A stretch of 64,000 nucleotides of DNA from Actinomycetaceae bacterium (GCA_030524055.1 JAUNHH010000008.1:51615-115614); one strand, 5' to 3'; counted from the stretch's first letter, positions 25,513 through 35,377 are shown. The notes: generated by a model not told the origin, from the letters alone. Numbers and translations are program-made.

Positions 25513-27036
25513 TCATTCCATGGACGAGCGAATCTGCTCTAGCCAGGCAGTCTTGGTGGTTAAAGCATCTTCGAGATCCTTGGCCTTCTTGGCATTGCCC
25601 GCAGCCTGCGCCGCTTCAAGATCCGCCTTGAGCTGGGCAAGCTGATCTTCCAATTGGCCGAGCATTCCCTGAGCGCGTGCACGAGTTTCAGGATTGGTGC
25701 GCTTCCATTCCTTATCTTCGGCGGCGCGGATCGCAGATTCGACTGCGCGCATACGCTGGTCAATCCGGGAATGGTCCGCATTGGGAACGCGACCAATCGC
25801 ATCCCACTTTTCCTGCACCGCACGAAGAGCCTTTCGGGCAGCCTGCAAATCCGTCACAGGAAGGATCTTTTCGGCTTCTTCAAGAAGAGCTTCTTTCGCG
25901 ACGAGATTCTCTTTATATTCGGCGTCAGTGGCCAGGTCTTTTGCTCGGCGCGCATCAAAGAAAACCTGCTGAGCAGCGCGGAAACGTGCCCACAGGGCAT
26001 CGTCTTCCTTACGGGAAGCACGAGGCGCAGCCTTCCAGCGTTCCATCAAGGCGCGGTAAGCGGCCGATGTTGGGCCCCAATCGGTTGAGGTCTGGAGGGC
26101 CTCAGCTTCAGCAATGAGCTGTTCTTTCACACGCTTCGCATCGCTCTGAGCCTGGTCAAGGGCTGAGAAGAATTGGCGGCGCTGGCGGTCAAATTGGGTA
26201 CGAGCCGCAGAAAAACGCTTCCACAAACCATCTTCAACGGCCTTTTCCAGGCGGGGTCCGCGGCGTTGCAGGGCCTTCCACTGCTCAAGAAGGTCACGCA
26301 GGGTCTGGCCGGATTGCTTCCAGTGAATCTTCTGCGGATCCAAAGCAACAATTTCTTCGGCCTGTTCAACCAATGCCGTGCGCTCAGCTAAAGCAGCTTC
26401 TTTGGCCTGGCGACGCTCTTCGCGGGAAGCTTCCTTACGTTCTTCAGCGCGTTTAGCGGCCTCATCAACGCGCGCACGCAATGCGGGCAGATCACCAATC
26501 ACCTTGGGCTCGACAACGCTTTCGCGAATGCTGGCCAAAGTGGAGTCAATATCCTTTGGCGACAGGGTGGGAAGGCGATCCTCGAAGAGTTTCACTGTGG
26601 CTTCGAGGTCTTCAAAGCGACGCACATATAGTGCCAATGGGTCTTCAGGCAGGCCTTCAGGGAATGCAGCAACAAGGCGTTCAGTGCCATTGTCAATGAC
26701 GAAGATATTTCCTTCGTCATCAATGCGGGCAAATTCCGAGGTTGTTGGCCCGTTGACGAGGGCGGGGCTGCTGCCTTCATCACCGCTAGCAGCTGGCGTA
26801 GCAGTTTCTTCACTCCCAGATGGATTCTGGGGTTCGTTTTCGGGACTGGTTTCCCCTTGGGATGGTGCGGCCTGTTCAGCGGAAGTGGTGCTGTCAGATG
26901 TAGGAGCCAACGTGCTATCACCAGTTGGCGTACCTGACGCTGATACCTGGGACTGGGTTGCCTCAGGTGTGGGCGTCTCGGCGGCGCCGGTGGTGGGCTC
27001 TACGGAAGGGGTGTCGGGTGTGGGCGTCTCGGTCAC
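25513..27036 (-). CDS. DUF349-domain protein
   Basis: A 507-residue soluble protein. Residues 1-100 are low-complexity T/P/S/E. Residues 120 onward contain repeated helical units of the DUF349 type, each with a W near the centre: LEQWKALQRRGPRLEKAVED, SAAYRALMERWKAAPRASRK and LRAVQEKWDAIGRVPNAD (positions about 250, 330 and 415). Coiled-coil helices with many A, E, K and R fill the rest. The domain's function is not settled; in other actinobacteria such genes lie beside rel and hisS, as here. The start ATG at 27036 has weak ribosome-site support. An exact copy of ACGAGGGCGGGG lies at 26756-26767. Confidence 0.88.
   Translation of the reverse strand: MTETPTPDTPSVEPTTGAAETPTPEATQSQVSASGTPTGDSTLAPTSDSTTSAEQAAPSQGETSPENEPQNPSGSEETATPAASGDEGSSPALVNGPTTSEFARIDDEGNIFVIDNGTERLVAAFPEGLPEDPLALYVRRFEDLEATVKLFEDRLPTLSPKDIDSTLASIRESVVEPKVIGDLPALRARVDEAAKRAEERKEASREERRQAKEAALAERTALVEQAEEIVALDPQKIHWKQSGQTLRDLLEQWKALQRRGPRLEKAVEDGLWKRFSAARTQFDRQRRQFFSALDQAQSDAKRVKEQLIAEAEALQTSTDWGPTSAAYRALMERWKAAPRASRKEDDALWARFRAAQQVFFDARRAKDLATDAEYKENLVAKEALLEEAEKILPVTDLQAARKALRAVQEKWDAIGRVPNADHSRIDQRMRAVESAIRAAEDKEWKRTNPETRARAQGMLGQLEDQLAQLKADLEAAQAAGNAKKAKDLEDALTTKTAWLEQIRSSME
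26756..26767 (+). repeat. Exact ACGAGGGCGGGG copy inside the DUF349 gene
   Basis: It is read as SPALVN in the low-complexity N-terminal part of the protein, again a permissive position. The flank TTGACGAGGGCGGGGC matches the aspS copy. Confidence 0.8.
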
Positions 27037-27077
27037 GATCGTCCTTCAATGGGAGTGAGGCCCGGAGGCCTGTGCGC

Positions 27078-27097
27078 GGTGTGCACCGGTGTGCACC
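27078..27097. repeat. Tandem 10-base repeat before the DUF349 gene
   Basis: GGTGTGCACC occurs twice without a gap, 41 bases upstream of the ATG at 27036. A small hairpin, TGTGCCA/TGGCACA, follows at 27100-27118. Each unit has internal dyad symmetry (GGTG/CACC), which suggests a protein-binding site, or the terminator of rel. Confidence 0.45.
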
Positions 27098-27180
27098 TTT
27101 GTGCCACCTTGTGGCACATCTCCCATACTACGTCTATAGGGCCCAGGTATCGAACCGCAGTTCCACGCTCTGAGCAATCG

Positions 27181-29505
27181 TTAAACGTTCGAGACCTCCG
27201 AGCGCCTAGGTGCAGTCCCTGTCAGACGTACCGCATCGAAGACCCCATCAACCCTCCGCAAGGCTGAGAGCACGGCATTTAGGTGTCCCATATCAGCCAA
27301 TTCAAAGGAGAATCGGGCGCTAGCAATTTGGTCGCGTGAGGTCGCCGTTGTGGCGGAAAGAATATTCACCCGATAGTCCGACAGGGTTCTGGTCAGGTCC
27401 GAAAGCAAACCTGGTCGGTCTAGTGCGCGGGTTTCAATCTGCACCAGATATTGGGCGCCCACCGTCCCCGCATTCCATTCGACTTCGGTAAAACGCTCGG
27501 GTTGTTCTTCGGTTAAGCGCAGAGCGTTTTGGCAGGCACTACGGTGGACAGATACGCCTTGACCTCGAGTAATAAACCCAACAATGTCATCTCCGGGCAC
27601 AGGCGTACAACACCTGGCCAGTTTGACCCAGACCTCATTTGAGGTCATTCCGGTCACCGAAACCGCCGAATCTGCTGATGCAGTGCGAACTTTGGGGGCA
27701 CCGGGCAAAACACCTTCAGCTAGTGTTTCTTCAGTGCCATCACCGCCACCCAAATTGTCTACTAACTTAGACACCACATTTTGGGCAGAGACATGATTTT
27801 CGCCCACTGCGGCGTACATAGCAGAGACATCTGGCAGGCCCAGGGCGTGGGCCACCGACATGAGAGACCCGTGATTCATCAGGCGCTGCAAAGGCAGATT
27901 CTGCTTACGCATTGCCCGAGCCAAGTGTTCTTTACCTGTCTCAATGGCCTCTTCACGGCGTTCTTTAGAGAACCAGGATTTGATTTTTGACCGCGCCCGA
28001 GGTGAGGCCACAAAAGCCAGCCAATCGCGTGAGGGCCCCGCTTTATCGGATTTGGATGTGACAACTTCCACCGATTCGCCAGATTCCAATTTGGTATCGA
28101 GAGACACGAGGCGGCCATTGACTTTGGCGCCCACCGTCCGGTGCCCGACTTCAGTGTGTACCGCGTAGGCAAAATCAACGGGGGTTGAACCAGCAGGAAG
28201 AGCAATGACTTCTCCGCGAGGAGTAAAGACATACACTTCGTCGCCGGCGATCTCATAGCGCAATGCGTCAAGAAACTCTTCTGGATCGCCTGTTTCGCGT
28301 TCCATTTCCACCAATGCCCGGAGCCAGTTCATTTGCTCATCGGCGCTCATTCGGTCGCCATCAGCGGAGGTGGCATTCGGGTTTTGCTTGTATTTCCAGT
28401 GGGCAGCAACGCCGTGTTCTGCCCGCTCATGCATTTCAAAAGTGCGGATCTGGATTTCGACAGGTTTACCGCCCGGCCCAACCACGGTGGTATGCAGCGA
28501 TTGGTAGAGATTGAATTTGGGCATCGCAATATAGTCTTTAAAACGGCCTGGAATAGGATTCCAACGGCCGTGCAGCGCGCCCAAAACGGCATAACAGTCT
28601 TTCACGGATTCGACGAGGACCCGCACCGCTACCAGGTCGAAAATCTCGTCGAAGGCTTTACCGCGAACAATCATCTTCTGGTAAATCGAATAGTGATTCT
28701 TCGGGCGGCCACTCACTGTTCCTTTTGTGCCCGAGCGGCGTAAATCCTCTTCGATAAGGCCAATAACATCACGCAGATAGGGGGTGCGCTCTGGTGCGCG
28801 TTCGGTGACAAGCCGGTCAATCTCGGCGTAAATCTCGGGGTAGAGGGTGCGGAAAGAGAGTTCTTCCAGCTCCCACTTGATCATATTCATCCCCAGTCGG
28901 TGAGCCAGGGGGGCATAAATCTCTAGGGTTTCTTGCGCCTTACGTTTTGCCGATTCAGCAGGAACGAATTTCCATGTCCGCGCATTATGAAGACGATCGC
29001 CAAGTTTAATCAGCAGCACCCGAATATCGCGGCTCATCGCCACAATCATTTTGCGCAGGGTTTCCGAATGGGCGGCTGCGCCGTAACGCACTTTATCGAG
29101 TTTGGTCACGCCATCAACAAGTTGGGCAATAGGCGCACCAAAATCAGCAGTGAGTTCCTCCACCGTGTAATCAGTGTCTTCAACGGTGTCATGAAGCAGG
29201 GCCGCAACCAGTGTGGGCGTGGTCATGCCCATCTCCGCCAAAATGGTCGCTACTGCTACCGGATGGGTGATATACGGTTCACCGGACTTACGAAATTGCC
29301 CCTCATGGTGCCGTTCTGCTGTGGCATAGGCACGCTCAATCACACTGACATCCGCTTTCGGATGATTCGCCCGTAGAGCCCGAATGAGGGGCTCAATCTC
29401 GGGGGCTGTTGTTCGTGAGCGTTGAGCAAACCACATTAGACGCGAACGTACCGACGACCCCACAGCGGGAGGTCGGTTTGTTGTTGCAACGCTCTCCTCA
29501 GTCAT
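27181..29505 (-). CDS. rel: Bifunctional (p)ppGpp synthetase/hydrolase
   Basis: Controls the stringent response by making and degrading (p)ppGpp. The HD hydrolase has HPVAVATILAEMG and LLHDTVEDTDYT (about residues 75-105); the synthetase has SGRPKNHYSIYQKM and YNLYQSLHTTV (about 285-330). TGS follows with VYVFTPRGEVIALPAGSTPV (about 405) and the C-terminal ACT has TRALDRPGLLSDLT. I start at ATG 29505 (MTEESVA); the ATG at 29544 lies in the loop of the apt terminator hairpin and is unlikely. GGGG sits close before 29505. Both catalytic cores look intact. Confidence 0.95.
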   Translation of the reverse strand: MTEESVATTNRPPAVGSSVRSRLMWFAQRSRTTAPEIEPLIRALRANHPKADVSVIERAYATAERHHEGQFRKSGEPYITHPVAVATILAEMGMTTPTLVAALLHDTVEDTDYTVEELTADFGAPIAQLVDGVTKLDKVRYGAAAHSETLRKMIVAMSRDIRVLLIKLGDRLHNARTWKFVPAESAKRKAQETLEIYAPLAHRLGMNMIKWELEELSFRTLYPEIYAEIDRLVTERAPERTPYLRDVIGLIEEDLRRSGTKGTVSGRPKNHYSIYQKMIVRGKAFDEIFDLVAVRVLVESVKDCYAVLGALHGRWNPIPGRFKDYIAMPKFNLYQSLHTTVVGPGGKPVEIQIRTFEMHERAEHGVAAHWKYKQNPNATSADGDRMSADEQMNWLRALVEMERETGDPEEFLDALRYEIAGDEVYVFTPRGEVIALPAGSTPVDFAYAVHTEVGHRTVGAKVNGRLVSLDTKLESGESVEVVTSKSDKAGPSRDWLAFVASPRARSKIKSWFSKERREEAIETGKEHLARAMRKQNLPLQRLMNHGSLMSVAHALGLPDVSAMYAAVGENHVSAQNVVSKLVDNLGGGDGTEETLAEGVLPGAPKVRTASADSAVSVTGMTSNEVWVKLARCCTPVPGDDIVGFITRGQGVSVHRSACQNALRLTEEQPERFTEVEWNAGTVGAQYLVQIETRALDRPGLLSDLTRTLSDYRVNILSATTATSRDQIASARFSFELADMGHLNAVLSALRRVDGVFDAVRLTGTAPRRSEVSNV

Positions 29506-29524
29506 CGCCCCATAATACGCAGGA

Positions 29525-29562
29525 ACGGACCCCACGATGCACATAGGCGCCGTGGGGTCCGT
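29525..29562 (-). terminator. Terminator of apt
   Basis: ACGGACCCCACG (29525-29536) pairs perfectly with CGTGGGGTCCGT (29551-29562), a 12-bp stem with a 14-base loop, 12 bases after the apt stop. It ends the yajC-secD-secF-apt unit. Confidence 0.8.
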
Positions 29563-29574
29563 TGCGATATGGCC

Positions 29575-30114
29575 TCAGAAGGCGACAGCTGACTCGACAA
29601 CTTCTCCGTCGAGCTTGGCGCGTCCGCCCAGATCCACCAGTTCTAGCAACACAGAAATGCCAACGACCTCTGCTCCTGCTTGGCGCAGAAGATCCGCTGA
29701 AGCGGCAGCAGTTCCACCCGTGGCCAAGACGTCATCAAGGACGAGGACGCGGTGACCTTTCGTGACAGAGTCAGGCCGTAATTCCATTCGAGCAGTGCCA
29801 TATTCGAGGGCGTAGTCCACACCGATAACAGGTCCGGGCAACTTCCCAGCTTTCCGAATGGTAATCATGCCAATCCCCAGCGCTGTCGCTAGCGGCGCTG
29901 CCAAAATGAATCCGCGGGACTCCAATCCGGCAACAGCGTCAATACGCCCGCGATAGTGATCGGCGAGAATGCTGATGAGTTCAGCAAAAGCCGGACCATT
30001 AGCGAGAAGCGGCGTAATATCGCGGAAAAGGACGCCAGGTTCGGGGAAATCCTCAATTTCGCGCAGATTTGAGGAGACTAAATCAGCAATACGCTGACCC
30101 AATTCATGAGTCAT
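29575..30114 (-). CDS. apt: Adenine phosphoribosyltransferase
   Basis: Salvages adenine to AMP with PRPP. The 179 residues include IDAVAGLESRGFILAAPLA (about residue 57), IRKAGKLPG (about 85) and the PRPP-binding motif VLVLDDVLATGGTAAA (about 127-142). Its ATG overlaps the secF stop as ATGA, the usual actinobacterial secD-secF-apt-rel order. Confidence 0.96.
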   Translation of the reverse strand: MTHELGQRIADLVSSNLREIEDFPEPGVLFRDITPLLANGPAFAELISILADHYRGRIDAVAGLESRGFILAAPLATALGIGMITIRKAGKLPGPVIGVDYALEYGTARMELRPDSVTKGHRVLVLDDVLATGGTAAASADLLRQAGAEVVGISVLLELVDLGGRAKLDGEVVESAVAF

Positions 30115-31205
30115 TGATGGTGCTTCTTCCTTTTCGGTTGGGCGCTATTGGGTAGGCGACGTCCAGCGTGAGCAGGGCCAGTTGGAACAGCAGGAACAGG
30201 TTCCCCAGCAGCACGGGCTTTGTCAGCAGCGCGCTGGCGAGCTTTCTCTACGGCTTCATCGTGTTCTTTATACCGACCACGCCAATTTTCTAATGCCACC
30301 AATAGTGGGGAGGCAATGAAAATCGAGGAGTAGGTTCCTGCGATCATGCCGATAAAGAGTGCGAGGGAAATATCCATAAGTGTGCCCGCACCCAGAAGAA
30401 GCGAACCAATCAGGAGAATCGCACCCACGGGAAGCAGAGCCACAACGGAGGTATTAATCGAACGAACCATTGTCTGGTTGACTGCTAGATTCACCAGCTC
30501 AGGGAAAGTAAGGTCACGGCGATTATCGATATCTTTGGTAAGTTCACGGACCTTATCGAAAACCACCACCGTGTCATAAAGCGAGTAACCCAAAATGGTC
30601 AGGAAGCCAATGACAGTGGCAGGTGAAACTTCGACTCGCACAATAGAGAAGAAGGCAATGGTGACAATAATGTCGTGCAATAGGGCAACGATTGCTGAAA
30701 GTGCCATTGTCCAGGAACGGAAGTAAGCAGCCATCAGCAGTGACACTAACCCAAGGAAAATCAGCAGAGATTGTGCTGCTTTAGTCGTCACATCCATACC
30801 CCAGGAGGGGCCAATAGATGAGGACTCGACATTTTCTGCTGCCACCCCGTAGGCCGTGGCCAAGGCAGTACGCACAGTCGCCGTACTCTCGGAGTTCAGT
30901 GAATCAGTCTGGACGCGGATACTATCGGCACCCAAGCGGGAGACCCGAATATTCTTCGCCAAACCAGTGCTGCCCACGGCGTCATGCGCGGTTTGCTCAG
31001 ACACCTGAGTAGCCCCCGCAACAGTGAATTGGGAACCACCAGTGAACTCAATGGAACGGTTAACCCCCAGAACCACAATAAGGATCAGGGCCAGAGCAAC
31101 AAGAGCTCCTGAAACGCCAAGAAATAGCTTGCGGCGCTGGACAATTGGGTAGGACTTGTCCCCCGTATAAAGGGCATTACCCCATTCGGCGAAGCTCATC
31201 ATCAC
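30111..31205 (-). CDS. secF: Protein translocase subunit SecF
   Basis: Part of the SecDF membrane complex that uses the proton gradient to help Sec export. A 364-residue protein with a first membrane segment (residues 30-47), the extracytoplasmic FTGGSQFTVAG region, and five C-terminal segments including ATVIGFLTILGYSLYDTVVVFDKVR (quoted in pieces: FLTILGYSLYDTVVVFD). A basic tail (KARQRAADKARAAGE) ends it. It overlaps both secD and apt by four bases. Confidence 0.95.
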   Translation of the reverse strand: MMMSFAEWGNALYTGDKSYPIVQRRKLFLGVSGALVALALILIVVLGVNRSIEFTGGSQFTVAGATQVSEQTAHDAVGSTGLAKNIRVSRLGADSIRVQTDSLNSESTATVRTALATAYGVAAENVESSSIGPSWGMDVTTKAAQSLLIFLGLVSLLMAAYFRSWTMALSAIVALLHDIIVTIAFFSIVRVEVSPATVIGFLTILGYSLYDTVVVFDKVRELTKDIDNRRDLTFPELVNLAVNQTMVRSINTSVVALLPVGAILLIGSLLLGAGTLMDISLALFIGMIAGTYSSIFIASPLLVALENWRGRYKEHDEAVEKARQRAADKARAAGEPVPAVPTGPAHAGRRLPNSAQPKRKKHHQ

Positions 31206-33145
31206 TCCTCCCCTTCCTTTTCAGTACTGCTCTGAGCCGCAGCGCGCTCAGCACGTCGGCGCTGTGCCAACGACAATTCACGCTCCCCGCCCTCGTCGGA
31301 TGCCTTCTTGACCCCACGAGCACCGGTGCGGACAACGCGGCCGCGTCCGGCATAGGTCAATGTCGTTTTTGCGCCGAGATGCTTCGGATCAAGGCCGGAC
31401 AACTTATGTCCATTGCCAAAGAACTCCGTGCGAATCAGCATTTCCATCACAGGGTGGGTAAAGAGGAAGATGACAATCAGGTCAACAATGGTTGTCACGC
31501 CAAGAGTGAAGGCGAAACCTTGAACGCCGCCCACTGCGAGGACGTAGAGGACTACTGCTGCCACAAGGTTCACTGCGTCAGACACAATAATGGTCCGTTT
31601 CGCACGATCCCAGCCTTCATCAACAGCTGCTTGTAGGGGCCGCCCATCGCGAACTTCATCGCGAATTCTCTCGAAGTACACAATGAAGGAGTCAGCCGTG
31701 ACGCCCACAGCAACAATCAGGCCAGCAATACCAGCCAATGACAGGCGATAACCAATCGCCCAGGACAGTAAGGTAATCGCCAGATAGGTCAGTCCTGCTG
31801 CCACAATCAGCGACCCAGCGGACACGATTGCCAAACCGCGGTACTGCCAGACCATATAGACCACAACCAGCAGCAAACCAATCAGGCCAGCCCACAAGCC
31901 CTTTTCCAGATGCTCGGAGCCCAAAGTCGCAGAAATCTGCTGTTCAGATTGGACTTCAAAGTTCAGAGGCAGTGAACCAAAGTTCAGCTGGTTCGCCAGC
32001 GCCGAGGCGGTATTCGCCGTGAAATTGCCGCTGATTTCCGCCCTGCCATCATTAATGACGGCATTCATTGTCGGAGCAGTGATGACCGACCCATCCAAAA
32101 CAACAGCAAATTGATTGCGTGCTCCGCCTTGCGGGTCAGCACGGAAACCAAAAAGGCGTTCGGAAGTCGCCGCAAAAGACTGGGTGCCTTCAGGGTCGAA
32201 TTGCAGTGCTACAGACCATCCACCAGTAGGAATACCCTGGGCATTCTGAGCAAGGCCAGCCGAAGCGGAGGCCAAATTCGCACCAGAAACATCAACAGGT
32301 CCAAGAACGTACTTGGTCACCCCTTGCTCATCGCATGCTGCGTAGGGTTGATTTGCTGGGGCTTCGGTACGCTGATCACCGGCAGAGCAATCCAGGGTAT
32401 AGAAGTCGTAGAGGACTTTTTCAGTGACCCAACCTAAATCGGAGTTATTTGTTGGTGCTGATTGGGGTGCATCAGCTAACTTCCCATCTTTATTTGCATC
32501 AGCAAGGGACTGAGCCTGATCAGCGGGAAGAACATTAGGTTCAGTGGCCGGGGATTGAGCAGCATCAGCAGACTGGGGCAGGGTCAGCGGATTGGGGGCT
32601 AGACCACTTTGTGCCTGACCAGACTGGGCGCCCGATTGAGTGGCCGCCGAAGCACCTGATTGGGTTGCCTGTGCTGACTGAGCACCCGATTGCGCACCGC
32701 TTTGGCCGGTAAGAGTGTTAGGTTGAGTGGGAAGCTGGTTACGCACAGCCATATCTGCGTAGAGAACTGGCCGGAAATTCATTTGCGATGACGAACGGAT
32801 CAGATCCAGAGTTTCCTGCGAGGGAGTTCCTGGGATTGCGACAACGATATTTTCTGATCCGAGGGCGGTGATTTCTGATTCAGAAACACCAGAGGCATCC
32901 ACACGCCGACGAATAATATTAATGGCCTCAGCGATATCGTCTTCAGTAATGGCACGCTCGCCTTCCTCCGTTGACACGGGAGTCAGGATCAGCTGTGTTC
33001 CGCCTTGAAGATCAAGAGCAAGGTCAGGTGTATAGGAGGCGCCATAACCGGCGGTGTTGCCAATGCCAAGGGCCGCAATACCAGCAACGGTAATGACGAT
33101 CAGGGTGAGCAACGCGCGGATGGGACGGCGCGGTTTGGTTGACAC
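31202..33145 (-). CDS. secD: Protein translocase subunit SecD with a Gln/Ser/Ala-rich insertion
   Basis: The partner of SecF, 647 residues with six membrane segments. DLALDLQGGTQLIL (about 41) and RRRVDASGVSE (about 80) mark the P1 head, and VGVTADSFIVYFERIRDEVR (about 490) is the conserved transmembrane motif. Between P1 parts, residues 147-235 are a low-complexity stretch built on AQSG and AQS repeats (GAQSGAQSAQATQSG), absent from most relatives, probably extended and extracytoplasmic. The C-terminal tail is charged and includes an exact ACGAGGGCGGGG copy (ASDEGGE). Starts with ATG at 33145. Confidence 0.95.
   Translation of the reverse strand: MSTKPRRPIRALLTLIVITVAGIAALGIGNTAGYGASYTPDLALDLQGGTQLILTPVSTEEGERAITEDDIAEAINIIRRRVDASGVSESEITALGSENIVVAIPGTPSQETLDLIRSSSQMNFRPVLYADMAVRNQLPTQPNTLTGQSGAQSGAQSAQATQSGASAATQSGAQSGQAQSGLAPNPLTLPQSADAAQSPATEPNVLPADQAQSLADANKDGKLADAPQSAPTNNSDLGWVTEKVLYDFYTLDCSAGDQRTEAPANQPYAACDEQGVTKYVLGPVDVSGANLASASAGLAQNAQGIPTGGWSVALQFDPEGTQSFAATSERLFGFRADPQGGARNQFAVVLDGSVITAPTMNAVINDGRAEISGNFTANTASALANQLNFGSLPLNFEVQSEQQISATLGSEHLEKGLWAGLIGLLLVVVYMVWQYRGLAIVSAGSLIVAAGLTYLAITLLSWAIGYRLSLAGIAGLIVAVGVTADSFIVYFERIRDEVRDGRPLQAAVDEGWDRAKRTIIVSDAVNLVAAVVLYVLAVGGVQGFAFTLGVTTIVDLIVIFLFTHPVMEMLIRTEFFGNGHKLSGLDPKHLGAKTTLTYAGRGRVVRTGARGVKKASDEGGERELSLAQRRRAERAAAQSSTEKEGEE
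31285..31296 (-). repeat. Exact ACGAGGGCGGGG copy in the tail of secD
   Basis: Read as DEGGE in the charged cytoplasmic C-terminal tail of SecD. Confidence 0.8.
32441..32707 (-). repeat. Low-complexity repeats in secD coding for AQSG-type units
   Basis: The DNA for residues 147-235 contains imperfect tandem units coding TQSG, AQSG and AQA. Such stretches change length by slippage and can vary between strains. Confidence 0.7.
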
Positions 33146-33182
33146 TTGGGTGGTTTCCTTCAGTTAATCCGGGGAACCTATT

Positions 33183-33611
33183 TCAGTTCTTATCATCCGA
33201 CGAGGGCGAAGTTTCAATTGGCCCTGAGGATTGGGTGGGTTCGTCGAGCCCTAAGACTTTCTCTTCGGTTTCTTCAGCAACGTCATCATCTGCCGCTTCC
33301 GCATTATCTGCGTCATCACTGGCAAATGGCGGCTCGGCAACTTCACGGATAACGCTGCGATCCCAGTAGGTTTCGGTGCCATCAGCAGCTTCGAGGATGA
33401 CAATATCGCCGTCTTGTTCAACGAAGCGTCCCCAAAAACCTACGGCGGTATGTACCCACGCGCCGGGTACGAGGTCTTCTGCTAGCTGCTTTTCACGGCG
33501 GGCTTGTTCTTCCATCATTCGCTTACGTGAGCGACTGGAAAAAATCATCATGACGCCGAAAAGCACGGCGATCATGATCAATAAGCCGTTTTGCTGGATA
33601 AACTGCTCCAC
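33183..33611 (-). CDS. yajC: Preprotein translocase subunit YajC
   Basis: A small single-membrane-segment Sec accessory. GTG at 33611 (MEQFIQQNGLL) has AGAGG in front and gives 142 residues with the hydrophobic segment at residues 7-22, then basic RSRKRMMEEQAR and the beta-rich LVPGAWVHTAVGFWGRFVEQ typical of YajC. The acidic tail (residues 98-142) is longer than in E. coli. A GTG further up at 33650 would add 13 basic residues and is less likely. It heads the secDF operon. Confidence 0.92.
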   Translation of the reverse strand: MEQFIQQNGLLIMIAVLFGVMMIFSSRSRKRMMEEQARREKQLAEDLVPGAWVHTAVGFWGRFVEQDGDIVILEAADGTETYWDRSVIREVAEPPFASDDADNAEAADDDVAEETEEKVLGLDEPTQSSGPIETSPSSDDKN

Positions 33612-33750
33612 TTTTGGGGGCCTCTTTCGTTGACGCAGGAAAACGCGCACACGCGCGCCCGTGGCAGTTTAACTGTCAACACCCATCCTGGTCGATGCCC
33701 ACCCACGCCTACGCAATAATGTGCCTACCAGCACGTTATGAGGAGGGTTT

Positions 33751-34797
33751 TCAGGTAAAGAGACCGCCCTGAGCAGGGGGCGTTAATCCCAAATGTTGCC
33801 ACGCCAAAGGCGTTGCTGCCCGCCCTCGTGTGGTACGCACAAGGAAGCCCTCGCGGACCAAATAGGGTTCGGCAACGGTCTCTACTGTCTCTGCTTCTTC
33901 ACCCACAGTGACCGCTAATGTGGTTAACCCCACAGGCCCGCCAGCAAAACGTGTACATATTGCTTCCAAGACTGCCCGGTCTAAACGGTCCAGCCCACGA
34001 CTATCAACTTTAAAGAGATCAAGTGCCCCGCGAGCTGCGTCTATAGAGAGTTGCCCATCTCCGCGGACCTGCGCATAATCAACCACTCGCCGCAGAAGTC
34101 GGTTGGCAATACGCGGGGTGCCACGCGACCGTGAAGCAATCTCATGGGCAGCATCAGCATCTAATTCCGCGCCCAGTAACAGCGCAGAACGACGCACTAC
34201 CGATTCGAGTTCTTCAACCTCGTAAAACTCAAGGTGAGCAGTAAACCCAAAGCGGTCCCGCAAGGGTGCAGGAAGAAGACCAGAACGCGTTGTTGCCCCA
34301 ACCACTGTAAAAGGAGGAAGAGTCAGAGGGATAGAAGTCGCCCCCGGACCTTTACCGACCACCACATCCACGCGGAAATCTTCCATTGCTAAATAGAGCA
34401 TTTCTTCCGCGGTGCGGGCCAGACGGTGAATCTCGTCAATAAAAAGGACATCGCCTTCTTGGAGGCCAGACAAAATCGCTGCCAAGTCGCCAGCATGTTG
34501 GACAGCGGGGCCTGAGGTCAACCGCAACGATGTGCCCATTTCTGCGGCAATAATCATTGCCAATGTGGTTTTACCCAAGCCTGGCGGGCCAGCAAGAAGA
34601 ACGTGATCTGGGGGCACGCCCCGCCCTCGTGCAGCATCAAGGACCAACTGCAATTGCTCACGGACCACTGCCTGACCGACAAACTCCGATAAGCGTTTAG
34701 GACGCAGAGCAGCCTCTGCGGCACGCTCCATATCACCCGCGTCAGCACCAACAATCCGCGGGCCCTCAAAATCTTCCGACTCAACCACGGCTACCAC
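33751..34797 (-). CDS. ruvB: Holliday junction branch migration ATPase RuvB
   Basis: A hexameric AAA+ motor, 348 residues. Walker A is [12 protein letters not shown] (about 69-80), Walker B is LFIDEIHRL (about 120), and sensor 1 is [21 protein letters not shown] and the C-terminal winged helix ([17 protein letters not shown]) complete the family pattern. GTG start at 34797 overlaps the ruvA end by 17 bases. It carries one exact ACGAGGGCGGGG copy (34619) and one variant (33818), both read as RGR. Confidence 0.96.
   Translation of the reverse strand: MVAVVESEDFEGPRIVGADAGDMERAAEAALRPKRLSEFVGQAVVREQLQLVLDAARGRGVPPDHVLLAGPPGLGKTTLAMIIAAEMGTSLRLTSGPAVQHAGDLAAILSGLQEGDVLFIDEIHRLARTAEEMLYLAMEDFRVDVVVGKGPGATSIPLTLPPFTVVGATTRSGLLPAPLRDRFGFTAHLEFYEVEELESVVRRSALLLGAELDADAAHEIASRSRGTPRIANRLLRRVVDYAQVRGDGQLSIDAARGALDLFKVDSRGLDRLDRAVLEAICTRFAGGPVGLTTLAVTVGEEAETVETVAEPYLVREGFLVRTTRGRAATPLAWQHLGLTPPAQGGLFT
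33818..33829 (-). repeat. ACGAGGGCGGGG-family repeat, variant in ruvB
   Basis: ACGAGGGCGGGC, last base changed, read as TRGRAA near the C-terminus. Confidence 0.6.
34619..34630 (-). repeat. Exact ACGAGGGCGGGG copy in ruvB
   Basis: Read as ARGRGVP, in a loop just before the Walker A strand, the same frame as in hisS. Confidence 0.8.
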
Positions 34798-35377
34798 CCA
34801 ACTTCAGTAGTGCCGCACGCAAGAGATCAGATGAACCCAAGCCCTGGCCACTCAAGGATTCCAAGGCTTTAGTAGCAACAGCTTCAGTCCAACCTAATTG
34901 CACAAGGGCAGCTTTCACTTCAGCCTCAACATCGGAAGGCGCTGCCACGCCACCACCTGCGGTTGGCAAAGAGGCCGCCACACCTAATTTGTCACCAATA
35001 TCGAGGACCATTCTTTGGGCACTCTTTTTACCCACTCCAGGAATACGCTGCAATACGGAAAGATCACCCTGGCTAACCGCTGTACGCAATTCATCGGGGC
35101 TTAATACCGTTAATGCCGCTAAAGCAGTTCTCGGGCCGATTCCGGACACGGTTTGGAGCTTTTCAAACACGGTGCGTTCATCGGCACTGCGAAAACCATA
35201 AAGGGTCATGGAATCTTCGCGAACCACCATTGAGGTGTGAATAGAAAGTTCATTACCGGGCGACAATTCCTGGGCAAAAGAGGGGGCAATAAGAATGCGC
35301 CATCCAATTCCGCCGACCATAATAATCAGCTCGTCCAGACCGACATATTCGACCTGTCCACGTAGCTGCGCAATCAT
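34781..35377 (-). CDS. ruvA: Holliday junction DNA helicase subunit RuvA
   Basis: A 198-residue DNA-binding tetramer subunit. The N-terminal OB domain is [13 protein letters not shown]; two helix-hairpin-helix motifs, [16 protein letters not shown] (about 75) and [16 protein letters not shown] (about 110), bind DNA, and the C-terminal domain that contacts RuvB ends the protein. AAGGAGG five bases before the ATG. The SOS-like box at 35480 suggests damage control of ruvAB. Confidence 0.96.
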   Translation of the reverse strand: MIAQLRGQVEYVGLDELIIMVGGIGWRILIAPSFAQELSPGNELSIHTSMVVREDSMTLYGFRSADERTVFEKLQTVSGIGPRTALAALTVLSPDELRTAVSQGDLSVLQRIPGVGKKSAQRMVLDIGDKLGVAASLPTAGGGVAAPSDVEAEVKAALVQLGWTEAVATKALESLSGQGLGSSDLLRAALLKLGGSRG

